Origin: Bacteroidota bacterium
GTDB taxonomy: Bacteria > Bacteroidota > Bacteroidia > Bacteroidales > VadinHA17
Length of the DNA stretch: 64,000 nt
Direction: 5' to 3'
Assembly (NCBI GenBank): GCA_018262715.1
Contig: JADFDS010000009.1
Location: 1 to 64,000, forward strand
In this document: one piece after another, positions 16,051 through 24,387 of the stretch
How the letters are laid out: the number at the start of each line of letters is the position of its first letter
Numbering within the stretch: the first letter of the stretch is position 1
Made by a program: the position numbers and the translations under genes
The notes under the pieces: generated by a model
What the model was told of the DNA's origin: nothing
What the model saw: only the letters and a program-made list of their open reading frames with translations
Database searches by the model: none

Positions 16051-16464
16051 TTATGGTTTCCACCCATATCTTACAGCCATTGCTCCCGGAGCATTGATTT
16101 CCAGACGGTTGCCACGGATGCGGGCAGTTGCCGCCTTGAAGTCATGACCGCTTTCGGATACCTCGACTTCCCTGAGAGGCAATCTGACTGAGGTTTTCAG
16201 CCTGCCTGAATACCTGAATGAGACGATGACCATGTCCCCCTTTCGTTCAGCGGAGACAGGTTCCGGGCTGCGGGGAGCCTTTCTGATCCTCGAATCGTCG
16301 GACAAACCGGTCTGACTGACCCTGAAATTTTCTGCGGACCTGCTGATTATCTGTGGCGCAGGTATCAGAGATGTTTTTTCTGACGCCGGTGCCGGGTAAG
16401 TGATCCCGCCTGTAAACAGGCTGATCAGGATCAGAAGGAGCCATTTTTTTGCGAGGAGATTCAT
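16051..16464 (-). pseudogene. Short secreted chimera: GH20-like N-terminus joined to sialate O-acetylesterase-like C-terminus
   Basis: An intact 137-residue frame with a signal peptide (KKWLLLILISLF... ). Just after it, SLIPAPQIISRSAENFRVS matches the way the N-terminal domain of GH20 beta-hexosaminidases begins. From about residue 80 the frame reads VSFRYSG..., VEVSESGHDFKAATARI, NRLEINAP and AVRYGWKP, which resembles the last beta-sandwich of sialate O-acetylesterases. No catalytic region of either enzyme remains. The simplest reading is an internal deletion that fused two neighbouring sialoglycan genes in frame. It could still be an expressed small envelope protein. Gap to the sialidase stop is 14 nt. 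Confidence 0.5.
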
Positions 16465-16478
16465 CAGGGAGAGGCAGG

Positions 16479-18116
16479 TTACTTATCCCCGAAGAAATCG
16501 GCTGCAGGAATTATTTGAAAATAGAGTTCCTTAACCCCCTCATAGAGGATACCGACCTGGGTTTCGTTAACCATTGTCAGGCATGAATATCCGTAACCGG
16601 AAGGACCGAACAGTTCCACCTGGTTTTCCTCCGGCCAGGTCAATCCCTGGTCAGTGCTGGCCTTGATGGTCATCCTGATCCTGCTGTTCCTGTCATCCGG
16701 ATTGGAAAAGAAGAGAATATTTTTATCCGCTCCGGCAATTTTGATCTTTGCCGAGATGAGGCTGGCCATGCAGTTCGGCTCAGGGAGGGCAGAATTTGAA
16801 GAAGGATGAGCGGTCCATGTCCTGCCCAGGTCGCCGGTAACGGCTACTGCCCTGCCGTTTGTATCACCTTTGTCGCTCCTGTTTCTGTCATCACGCATGT
16901 TAAGCATAAGTGTGCCGTCGGCAAGCTGCACCACCTGGGCTTCAGTTGTATTTGATTTTGCGCCGGTACCAATCTGCCATGTATTCCCTCCGTCCCTGCT
17001 GCAGACAACAGTCGAGTGGCATGTGTACTGCCCCCCGTCCAGGGCCTTCGTTCCGATGTCTGCCTTGAACTGGGCCGGGAAAACAAGTGTTCCGTCATCC
17101 ATTGTAATACCCCGGCCAGGTCCCTGAAGGAGCAGTTGCCATGCAGTATCCTTGATCTGTGAGGTGATATTCACCGGTTCAGACCATGTGAGCCCGTCAT
17201 CAGTGCTCTTCACGAGGATGAACTGGCCGGTCTCCTGCGGGGTCATCCCAGGCTGCGAAGCCCACCAGAGCATCTTGTCAGGCGCTGAACCGCTCATCCA
17301 GAGCGCTGCCACCCATAGTGTACCGGTAGTATGATCATACAGGATGCTGGGATCACCAATGCCGTTCAGGTTCTGTGGCAGACCTCCGTATTCACCCATA
17401 TCCATTATCACCTTCATCGGCTCCCATGTCCGCCCTCCGTCTGTACTTCGGCTCATACCTATATCAATATCCTCCTGAAGGTCCTTGCTGTTGTTGTACC
17501 TGATGTCATATACAGCCACCAGGATTCCTTCATTTGTTGTCACAAGTCCCGGAATGCGGTAGGTATCTGCTCCATCCTGCCCCGCTGCACGGACAATCCT
17601 TCCAAAGCGAATAACAGGATCTTCCGGTTTTGCCTCGTAACTGGTTGATGACCCGTTACTGAATGTAAAGATTACAGATTCTATCTTCAGTCTTCCGGCA
17701 AGGTCAGCGTTGGCTCTTGTCCTGAAATCAAACATGAAAGTATGCTTGCCTCCCGCAACAGGCAATTGGCACTCAACCAGCGTAAAGAGTGAAGGTTCAC
17801 TGACAGTTGCCAGCATCTCTTTCTGCGGTACTCCAGGAACCACACCCGTATACCATGCGGTCAGTGCCGACAGTGCCTGCGGGCTGCTTTCGTCTGAGAA
17901 GGTAATTCCGATGCTTTTCAGGGAGACAGATTCGTCCTCACCGGTGATCGTGAACATCAGGCTGACAAGGTCATTATTAGTCCTTTCGGGAAAAATCGGT
18001 TCTGTACTGAAGATTGCAACGGTCTCGCTGACGGCAAATCCGGAAGTCGCCTCCTTTGAGTCTCCGCATTTCGAAGCTGTCAGTAGAAGTAAAAGAAAAA
18101 GGAGCAGTGTTCTCAT
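16479..18116 (-). CDS. nanH: Exo-alpha-sialidase (GH33)
   Basis: About 545 residues from ATG at 18116, chosen because it begins the signal peptide (MRTLLLFLLLLLTASKC); the longer frame starts at 18185. The Cys has Lys before it, a poor lipobox, so lipid attachment is uncertain. Residues about 30-165 are the beta domain often found before Bacteroidota sialidases. The propeller follows: YRIPGL near 186-191 with the first arginine, five Asp boxes (STDGGRTW, STDDGLTW, SRDGGNTW, GDLGRTW, STDQGLTW), RDDRNR, SRIRMT and a Tyr-containing GYGYSC near 508. It releases terminal sialic acids outside the cytoplasm for the lyase pathway downstream. Confidence 0.93.
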   Translation of the reverse strand: MRTLLLFLLLLLTASKCGDSKEATSGFAVSETVAIFSTEPIFPERTNNDLVSLMFTITGEDESVSLKSIGITFSDESSPQALSALTAWYTGVVPGVPQKEMLATVSEPSLFTLVECQLPVAGGKHTFMFDFRTRANADLAGRLKIESVIFTFSNGSSTSYEAKPEDPVIRFGRIVRAAGQDGADTYRIPGLVTTNEGILVAVYDIRYNNSKDLQEDIDIGMSRSTDGGRTWEPMKVIMDMGEYGGLPQNLNGIGDPSILYDHTTGTLWVAALWMSGSAPDKMLWWASQPGMTPQETGQFILVKSTDDGLTWSEPVNITSQIKDTAWQLLLQGPGRGITMDDGTLVFPAQFKADIGTKALDGGQYTCHSTVVCSRDGGNTWQIGTGAKSNTTEAQVVQLADGTLMLNMRDDRNRSDKGDTNGRAVAVTGDLGRTWTAHPSSNSALPEPNCMASLISAKIKIAGADKNILFFSNPDDRNSRIRMTIKASTDQGLTWPEENQVELFGPSGYGYSCLTMVNETQVGILYEGVKELYFQIIPAADFFGDK

Positions 18117-18437
18117 AAATACAAATCTTTGAAAAAAATCATTCAAAAAAACAGGCAGTATCCCGGCCCTTCCCAGTACCGTCATTATTTCCCGGATGCT
18201 TTCCCGGCCTTCAGGGGGCTTCTGTTGAGCACCTGTTAAGGAAAAAGCATGATCAGCCCGCGAGTGAAAGAGAATTTTCTTTTCAAAAATTGAGTTGGTT
18301 ATGGGATTAGAATTGAAGAAGTAATTGCTTTATGTAATACATAGAATAATACAAATTTAATTTTAAAATTCCACATGCAAGGATTTCTCCTTTATTTTTG
18401 CTTTTTTTGTAATACTTTAGTATCTATTGGATAAATA
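18117..18437. promoter_or_regulatory. Divergent nan operon/gntR control region
   Basis: Leftward, TAAATTTG (complement of 18352-18359) is a likely -7 box for the sialidase operon, implying a leader of about 230 nt. The octamer TGTAATAC occurs at 18333-18340, over the expected leftward start site, and again at 18408-18415, 22 nt before the gntR ATG. The second copy lies in a perfect ATACT-TT-AGTAT palindrome (18412-18423). The two copies are 75 bp apart. They are good candidates for operators of the adjacent GntR protein. Confidence 0.55.
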
Positions 18438-19172
18438 ATGGATAATCAGGACTTAAGACTTGAGCTGAAAGCAATCGACACAAGCAGTCTCGTCGATAAG
18501 GTCGAGATGCGCCTCATTGAGGTTTTCCTCTACAAGGAACTTAAACCCGGTGACGCCATACCCAAGGAGACAGAACTCGCCTCTATCATGGGGGTAAGCA
18601 GGACTGTCATCAGGGAGTCACTGAACAGGCTCAAAACAATGGGCCTGATCGAATCAAAAAAACACAGGGGAACCATCATCAAAAGCCCTGATCTTTCCGT
18701 AATCCTAGGTAAATCACTCATCCCCAGGATACTTGATAACAAAACACTGATGGACGTTTTCGAGATGCGCCTCGCCCTGGAAGTCGGCATGGCAGATTTC
18801 ATCTTCGCACGGAAGACCGCCAGGGATGTAAGGGAGCTTGAAGAGATAGTCGAGATCGAACCTGATCACTCAGACAATATCCTGTTTGACGTGGAGCATG
18901 AATTGAAATTCCACGGCAAACTGTACCAGATGACCGGCAACAACACTCTTGAAGAATTTCAAAACCTGCTGTTACCGGCATTCCAGCATGTTTACAACAT
19001 CGGGCTCATCAAGGTAAAGGGGAAACGGAAGAAATACAAGTCACACAAGGAACTGGTGGCACTTCTGAAGAAAGGCACCCCTGACGAGTTCCGCGAGGGA
19101 ATGAGAAGACATCTTGAAAACCACTTTGTCAGGATACTGGCAAACCACGCAAGTCAGGCTGCCAACAGATAA
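18438..19172 (+). CDS. GntR-family regulator, FadR subgroup (NanR-like by context)
   Basis: 244 residues. An N-terminal winged helix is seen at about 20-90 (LKPGDAIPKETELASIMGVS, RTVIRESLNRLKTMGLIESK). An FCD-type all-helical effector domain follows (FEMRLALEVGMADF, EHELKFHGKLYQMTGN, SHKELVALLKKG, MRRHLENHF), with His residues placed as metal ligands in FCD domains. It is divergent from the sialic acid operon and shares a control region with two identical TGTAATAC boxes, so a sialic-acid-responsive repressor is the natural inference. Its 3' end overlaps the convergent carotenoid gene by 19 nt. Confidence 0.88.
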   Translation: MDNQDLRLELKAIDTSSLVDKVEMRLIEVFLYKELKPGDAIPKETELASIMGVSRTVIRESLNRLKTMGLIESKKHRGTIIKSPDLSVILGKSLIPRILDNKTLMDVFEMRLALEVGMADFIFARKTARDVRELEEIVEIEPDHSDNILFDVEHELKFHGKLYQMTGNNTLEEFQNLLLPAFQHVYNIGLIKVKGKRKKYKSHKELVALLKKGTPDEFREGMRRHLENHFVRILANHASQAANR

Positions 19173-19843
19173 AATAAATCTATCGCTGCAAAGAAGCCCA
19201 TCTGAACCGCGAAGAGAGGCAACGCCCTGCTGTTGATTTCCTCCTCTCCCCAGACCCTGGTCACCGCATGAAACACGGCAGAGAAGAAAAACCAGCCGAG
19301 GTAATTCTTCAACGGAATCACCTTGCACTCCCATGACCACATGTCAAGCCTCATTGCTGCCGGCTCCAGGAAAAGGTCATATGCAACCATGAGCAGCGAG
19401 CCCGTGAAAATCACGAACAGCGACTTTATTACTCCCCCGTGCCGGCGTGTATTGTCATGCGGTAATCGTTCCCACAACTGCCGGCTGATGACATTTGTGC
19501 AATAGATCAGCAGGAACCAGTTGAGGCCGATTATTAATGGTGTGTTCAGCAGGGTTGGTCCGAGAGTCTGTCCGTAGATGTATACTCCGAAAATCTTCCC
19601 GGTTTCGGTGCCGGCGGCTTCAATGAAGAAGGAAGTCACCGCAATGAACAATCCCGTGAAAATCACCCGCCTGGCAGGCAACTTCCCCCAAAAAAGAAAC
19701 ACCGCCGCAAACAGCAGGTTAAGCGGGGTTATCAACTTGAAAAGCTCCCTGCTGAAAGGCAACAGCATCCCCGCGAGTCCAACGCCGTAAACCCATAAAA
19801 GGATCTCGGTCGATTTCAACAATCGTGGTTTCAGTGCTGTCAT
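19154..19843 (-). CDS. cruF: CruF-like carotenoid 1',2'-hydratase (DUF422)
   Basis: 229 residues with about seven membrane helices. Motifs of the carotenoid biosynthesis DUF422 family are visible: FFIEAAGTETGKIFGVYIYG, LGPTLLNTPLIIGLNWFLL, AYDLFLEPAAMRLDMWSWE and NYLGWFFFS. Family members add water across the terminal psi-end double bond of acyclic carotenoids. The start overlaps the upstream desaturase stop as ATGA. It is the last gene of the carotenoid operon, and its 3' end overlaps gntR tail to tail. Confidence 0.9.
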   Translation of the reverse strand: MTALKPRLLKSTEILLWVYGVGLAGMLLPFSRELFKLITPLNLLFAAVFLFWGKLPARRVIFTGLFIAVTSFFIEAAGTETGKIFGVYIYGQTLGPTLLNTPLIIGLNWFLLIYCTNVISRQLWERLPHDNTRRHGGVIKSLFVIFTGSLLMVAYDLFLEPAAMRLDMWSWECKVIPLKNYLGWFFFSAVFHAVTRVWGEEEINSRALPLFAVQMGFFAAIDLFYLLAA

Positions 19844-21309
19844 TTTGCCGCAGGTATCATGTCACATGCAATCTTTGCGGATGCAAGGCAGAGGGGTATG
19901 CCCCCGCCGGGGTGGACAGAACCACCGACAAACCACAGGTTCTCATACCTGTTCCTTACGTTCGGGTGGCGTCTGAAAGCCGCGAACCGGCTGTTGGAGC
20001 TGCTGCCGTAGAGGGCGCCGCGGTGCGAGGCCGTCAGGTTCTCTATCAGCGGCGGGTCAAGCACCTGCTCTGCCCCGATAGCCTCCTCAATGCTGCAGCT
20101 GAGCCGTTTTCCCAGTTTCTGAATGATGTTTCCGCGAGCCACACTTACAACCCCCTTCCAGTCCTGCCCTCTGTCGTACGGTACGTTGATCATTACGAAC
20201 CAGTTGTCCTTCCCTTCAGGAGCATCGGTACTAACCGCTCTCGATGATGCAAACAGATAGACAGTCGGGTCAGCGGAGACCTCTCCCTTTCGCAGTGCGC
20301 GAAATTCACCCGGATAGTCAGATGAGAAGAATATGTTGTGCAGGTCGAGCTCCTCAAACCGCCTGTTCATTGCCCAGTAAAAGATGAGCGCCGAGGTGCT
20401 CCGCTCCTGCCTCTCCTGTTTTCTTGCATAAGTTTCCTCCTTAAGAAGCTTCCGGTAAAACGGTATCACATCAACGTCCGATACAACAACACCAAACGGT
20501 TTTACTCCCGCTGTGGTTTCAACTGCACTGACGATCTTTCCCTGCTTCACCACCGAAACCACCTCCTCGCCGGTATGTATTGTCACTCCGCACCTGCCTG
20601 CCAGCAGCTCAAGTGCGTCTACAATCTCCCTCATCCCCTTTTCAGGGAAGAAGGCGCCCATGTTGTGCTCCAGGTGCGCAATCACGTTCAGTGTTCCCGG
20701 CGCCCTGTATGGACTTGAGCCATTGTAAGTGGCATAACGGTCAAAGAGCTGGATCAGCTTCGGGCTTCTGAACCGCCTGCTGATAATCCCGTGCATGGTG
20801 GAGAAGGCATTCAGCTTCCTGAAGTTGCGGGCAACGTTGAGCGACTCCGGCTTCCTGAAGTTTTCAAGCTGGTAAAAAGGTGAAAAAATAAATATCCCTG
20901 CCGTCAGGTCATACAGTTCGGCGCACTCATCCAGGAAACCCAGTATGTTTTCACGCGGCTCACCGGTGACTATCTCAGCTTCCTCCGCAAAGCGCTGTCT
21001 GTCAGTCCATGCGTTGAGCAGCGTTCCATCATCCCAGAAATACCTGCACGACGATACCAGTGGCACATACCTGAAATGCCCGCGGGGGTCTTCACCGGCA
21101 AGGGTGAAGAGTTCATCAACCAGCTCAGGGAGGGTGAACAGAGAGGGGCCGGTATCAAACCTGCAACCGGCAAGTCTCATCTCCCCTATCTTGCCTCCGG
21201 TACGGCTGCTCTTTTCATAAAGGTGGGTGTCGTAACCCTTTACGGCCAGTCTAATTGCCGATGCCAGGCCTCCGATGCCCGCCCCTATAACTGCTGCCTT
21301 TGTCTTCAT
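19840..21309 (-). CDS. crtD: CrtD-like carotenoid 3,4-desaturase (CrtI family)
   Basis: 489 residues. FAD-binding Rossmann motif GAGIGGLASAIRLA at 9-22, then YEKSSRTGGKIGE and the C-terminal FAD contact NLWFVGGSVHPGGGIPLCLASAKI. Two CrtI-type genes occur in this operon; this one sits next to CruF and has the Gly-Gly-Ile-Pro form common in 1-hydroxycarotenoid 3,4-desaturases, so CrtD activity is preferred over phytoene desaturation. It overlaps cruF by 4 nt and follows crtB by 16 nt. Confidence 0.82.
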   Translation of the reverse strand: MKTKAAVIGAGIGGLASAIRLAVKGYDTHLYEKSSRTGGKIGEMRLAGCRFDTGPSLFTLPELVDELFTLAGEDPRGHFRYVPLVSSCRYFWDDGTLLNAWTDRQRFAEEAEIVTGEPRENILGFLDECAELYDLTAGIFIFSPFYQLENFRKPESLNVARNFRKLNAFSTMHGIISRRFRSPKLIQLFDRYATYNGSSPYRAPGTLNVIAHLEHNMGAFFPEKGMREIVDALELLAGRCGVTIHTGEEVVSVVKQGKIVSAVETTAGVKPFGVVVSDVDVIPFYRKLLKEETYARKQERQERSTSALIFYWAMNRRFEELDLHNIFFSSDYPGEFRALRKGEVSADPTVYLFASSRAVSTDAPEGKDNWFVMINVPYDRGQDWKGVVSVARGNIIQKLGKRLSCSIEEAIGAEQVLDPPLIENLTASHRGALYGSSSNSRFAAFRRHPNVRNRYENLWFVGGSVHPGGGIPLCLASAKIACDMIPAAK

Positions 21310-21325
21310 TGCTCTGCGTGGCCTT

Positions 21326-22165
21326 TTATAACAATCCTGCTCCGTCCTTCACAATCACCTTCAGAAGAAGCCATAATTTCCTGGTGTTGGAAATGCGGAA
21401 ACGCTGTCCGGTAACAGCTTCCGGCGGCGTTTTCCTGATCCTGGCAAAGAGCGCCTGATAATATGAATATGCCAGGTATACGCCCCGGCGGCTCCCGTGG
21501 TCTAGCCCCCTGATTCCCTCCAGGGCTGCGCTGAAATCGGCTGCTATGTCGTCCTCTATCTGTCTCTTTTCAGCCACGGTGAATTTATTGAAGTCAACCC
21601 CCGGGAAATAGACTCTCCCGCGGTCGACAAAATCACTGCGGATATCCCTGAGAAAGTTCACCTTCTGAAAGGCCGAACCGAGCCTGCGGGCAGGTTCGCG
21701 AAGCCTGTCAAATGCCCGGGGATCATCATGGCAGAAAACCCTCAGGCACATCAGTCCCACCGCTTCGGCTGAGCCGTAAATGTATTGATTATAGCTGTGG
21801 CGATCATGGTTCTTCTGCTCAAGGTCCATCTCCATGCTGCAGAGGAATGCCTCTATGAACTCATTATCAATATTATAGGTATTTACCGCCCACTGGAACG
21901 AGTGTAGCACCGGATTCGGGCTGACCCCCCCGGAGATCGCCTCTGCCGTATCCTGCCGGAACCGGTCCAGCATCTCCCTCTGGCTGTGGCCGAAGAAGGT
22001 GTCCACTATCTCGTCGGCCAGCCTGACAAAACCGTAAATCGCGTAGATGGCTGGACGATGTCTTACTGCCAGGGTACGGATCCCCAGCGAGAAAGAGGTG
22101 CTGTAACCGGTGGTAACCACCTTGCTGCACCTCAGTGATATGGTGTCATAAAGTGCCGGCTTCAT
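21326..22165 (-). CDS. crtB: Phytoene synthase
   Basis: 279 residues, normal for CrtB. Two aspartate-rich prenyl diphosphate sites are visible: FVRLADEIVDTF (near 46-57) and FLRDIRSDFVDRGRVYFP (near 172-189), with QKVNFLRD before the second. It condenses two geranylgeranyl diphosphates to phytoene at the membrane surface. It overlaps crtI by 20 nt. No GGPP synthase is in the window. Confidence 0.94.
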   Translation of the reverse strand: MKPALYDTISLRCSKVVTTGYSTSFSLGIRTLAVRHRPAIYAIYGFVRLADEIVDTFFGHSQREMLDRFRQDTAEAISGGVSPNPVLHSFQWAVNTYNIDNEFIEAFLCSMEMDLEQKNHDRHSYNQYIYGSAEAVGLMCLRVFCHDDPRAFDRLREPARRLGSAFQKVNFLRDIRSDFVDRGRVYFPGVDFNKFTVAEKRQIEDDIAADFSAALEGIRGLDHGSRRGVYLAYSYYQALFARIRKTPPEAVTGQRFRISNTRKLWLLLKVIVKDGAGLL

Positions 22166-23633
22166 TATCTATTCTCTGTACTGTCAGTTTTGAGCTGATT
22201 ATAACCATCGGGAGACCTGTCCCGGGAACAGTCGAAGCGCCTGTATACCAGACGTTTGAAAACATTTCATCCCTGTTTGAGGGCCTGAATCCCCCCACCT
22301 GGGTCATTTTGTGCCCCAGCCCGAGCCCGCTGCCGCGGTATAAACCGAACATATTCTGCCAGTCGACCGGGTCAAGCACCACGCGCGTCATGAGATTGGC
22401 CTCTACGTTATGGCCAGTACGGGCCGACAGATCCTTTATCACCGCATCGGCAATGCGCTCCCTGTCACTCCAGTCGGGTTTAAACCTCAGGTCAGGCACC
22501 GGCACAAGGATAAACAGGTTCTCACAGCCGGGAGGTGCACTCTGCGGATTGAAAATGGCGTTGGCGTTAACGTAGTAATAGGGCTTATCAAGTGAAACTT
22601 TATTCCTGAAGATCCCTTTCGAATAAGGTTCATAGTCTCTGTCCCCGAGGAAATAGTTATGATGGTGGATGTTCTCCATCTTTCCCTTTACACCCAGGTA
22701 GATTGTAAGAGGAGCCAGCGTCCACTGCATCCGGTCAAGCTTTTCATCAGTGAATGCCGGCCGGCGGAACACCCTTCCCCGGAACATAGCAGCATCAGCG
22801 TTTATAACGAATATGTCTCCCTCCCAGCGCCTGCCGTCAGTGTCAATGAATGCCCTGTTCCTCCTGCCCGAACCGTCGAAGCCGTTTATGGTGACATTGT
22901 AGTTAATCTTAATTCCGGCCTTTTCAGCTTCGCGAAGCAACCCATCCACGATACGATACATTCCGCCCTCCACGTTGTGATAGCCGTCATGCACCATCTC
23001 GGTGTAGCTCAGGATGGTATACACGGCCGGGGTGTCAAACGGGGTGGCCCCGAGGAAGAATGATACCAGGGAGAAGATGACCCTCACCTCATAGGAGGTA
23101 AAATAACGGCTCATCTCGCTCCACACTGACCGCATCACTTTCGGGACATGCTTCACCGGCAGCTTCGTCATCTGCATCATGAAGTCGGGCAGCGATCTGA
23201 AGTTTTTGGCCAGTACACCCTTTTCGATGTCATCAAACAGCGCCCCTGATGAGGCAAGGAACCGTGCCATCCGGTCACGGAAGCCCGGCTCGATATCCTC
23301 AAACTGGTGAGCAAGCCTGTCGAGGTCACGGTATATGGTGTACCATCTGTCACTACCCCGGAAGTTCACGCGATACAGGGGATCAATCTGAACGAACCGG
23401 AACGGCATCTCTATGCCCGCATCCCTCACGAACTCGTCGAAGTGATAGCTCATGCTGAAAAAGGTGGGGGCCATATCAAAGGTGAAGCCTCCGGAGGTCA
23501 GCTGGTTGAGCCTTCCGCCTGCCTGCCTGTACATCTCCACCATCTCCACCTCATAGCCCCTGCGTCTTAGACGCAGTGCCGTCGCCAGCCCGCCAAGTCC
23601 GGCGCCTACAATCAGCGCTTTCTTTCCTGTCAT
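22146..23633 (-). CDS. crtI: Phytoene desaturase
   Basis: 495 residues. FAD motif GAGLGGLATALRLRRRGYEV at 11-30, EMYRQAGGRLNQL, and a C-terminal NVWYTGASTVPGTGLPMVIISSK that is typical of CrtI. It should introduce conjugated double bonds into phytoene to give lycopene-type chains. The start is 4 nt after the TPR-like gene and the end overlaps crtB, so the central pathway genes are translated together. Confidence 0.92.
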   Translation of the reverse strand: MTGKKALIVGAGLGGLATALRLRRRGYEVEMVEMYRQAGGRLNQLTSGGFTFDMAPTFFSMSYHFDEFVRDAGIEMPFRFVQIDPLYRVNFRGSDRWYTIYRDLDRLAHQFEDIEPGFRDRMARFLASSGALFDDIEKGVLAKNFRSLPDFMMQMTKLPVKHVPKVMRSVWSEMSRYFTSYEVRVIFSLVSFFLGATPFDTPAVYTILSYTEMVHDGYHNVEGGMYRIVDGLLREAEKAGIKINYNVTINGFDGSGRRNRAFIDTDGRRWEGDIFVINADAAMFRGRVFRRPAFTDEKLDRMQWTLAPLTIYLGVKGKMENIHHHNYFLGDRDYEPYSKGIFRNKVSLDKPYYYVNANAIFNPQSAPPGCENLFILVPVPDLRFKPDWSDRERIADAVIKDLSARTGHNVEANLMTRVVLDPVDWQNMFGLYRGSGLGLGHKMTQVGGFRPSNRDEMFSNVWYTGASTVPGTGLPMVIISSKLTVQRIDNEAGTL

Positions 23634-23637
23634 ATGG

Positions 23638-24387
23638 TCACTTTAGTTTTTTCTCCACCTCAGGGAGCAGTTCATCGCGCACCCACTGAAAGTCAGGGGC
23701 TCTCCTTAGAGCCATGCGGTAAGCATCGCGGGCCCCGCTGTTATCGCCCATTTTCTCAAGCAACTGTCCGAGAAGCACCATGGTGTTGAGATACCTCCAG
23801 TTGCAGTAGGCGACGCTGCCGCCGGCCTCGAAGAGCCTCAGCGCCTCACGGAATGAGGCAGCAGCCTTCTCCTTTGATCCGCCTGCAAAAGCGGGCATGT
23901 GCGCCTCAGAATTTGCCTTTTCAATCCAGACCACGGCAGAATTTTTCCCGGCTTCCATCGCTGCCTCGAGCTGTTTCAGGGCCTTCGGCCCGAGGGTTAC
24001 TGCCCGTGCGGGATTGAGTCCCATCCTGAAACCGAGCAGGGCCACCCTGAAAGCCTCAGTTTCTGCGTGGTATTCAGGAAACCTCGCAAGCTGCCCGACC
24101 TCACCGTCAAATGTCTCTATCTGAGGTCTTGCCAGATCCTTCTCATTCCTGCCCAGCAGGTAGCCGATATATCCGTATCTCGCTTCGGCCAGGGTATATA
24201 GTGTGCATGACTTCGGATCACGCCGGTACTGTTCCTGCAACTCCTGCATCCCCTTCTTCCATATCTCCATGTTGCCGGAAACGTATCCTTTATATATGGT
24301 ACAGCTGCTGCAGTCTTCCGTGGCAGCACCAGATGCCGCCGGCATGGCCAGCAACATCATAATAAATACCGCAACGTTTTGCATCAT
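23638..24387 (-). CDS. Secreted TPR-like protein in the carotenoid operon
   Basis: 249 residues from ATG at 24387, chosen because it overlaps the glycosyltransferase TGA as ATGA, like other junctions in this operon; the frame opens at 24408. A signal peptide (VAVFIMMLLAMPAASG) precedes CSSC, then helix pairs with TPR character, for example ALKQLEAAMEAGKNSAVVWI, KAAASFREALRLFEAGG and NSGARDAYRMALRRAPDFQW. It resembles the TPR-type proteins seen beside lipid and pigment modification genes, but no function is known. An assembly or lipid-handling role in the periplasm is a guess. Confidence 0.72.
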   Translation of the reverse strand: MMQNVAVFIMMLLAMPAASGAATEDCSSCTIYKGYVSGNMEIWKKGMQELQEQYRRDPKSCTLYTLAEARYGYIGYLLGRNEKDLARPQIETFDGEVGQLARFPEYHAETEAFRVALLGFRMGLNPARAVTLGPKALKQLEAAMEAGKNSAVVWIEKANSEAHMPAFAGGSKEKAAASFREALRLFEAGGSVAYCNWRYLNTMVLLGQLLEKMGDNSGARDAYRMALRRAPDFQWVRDELLPEVEKKLK

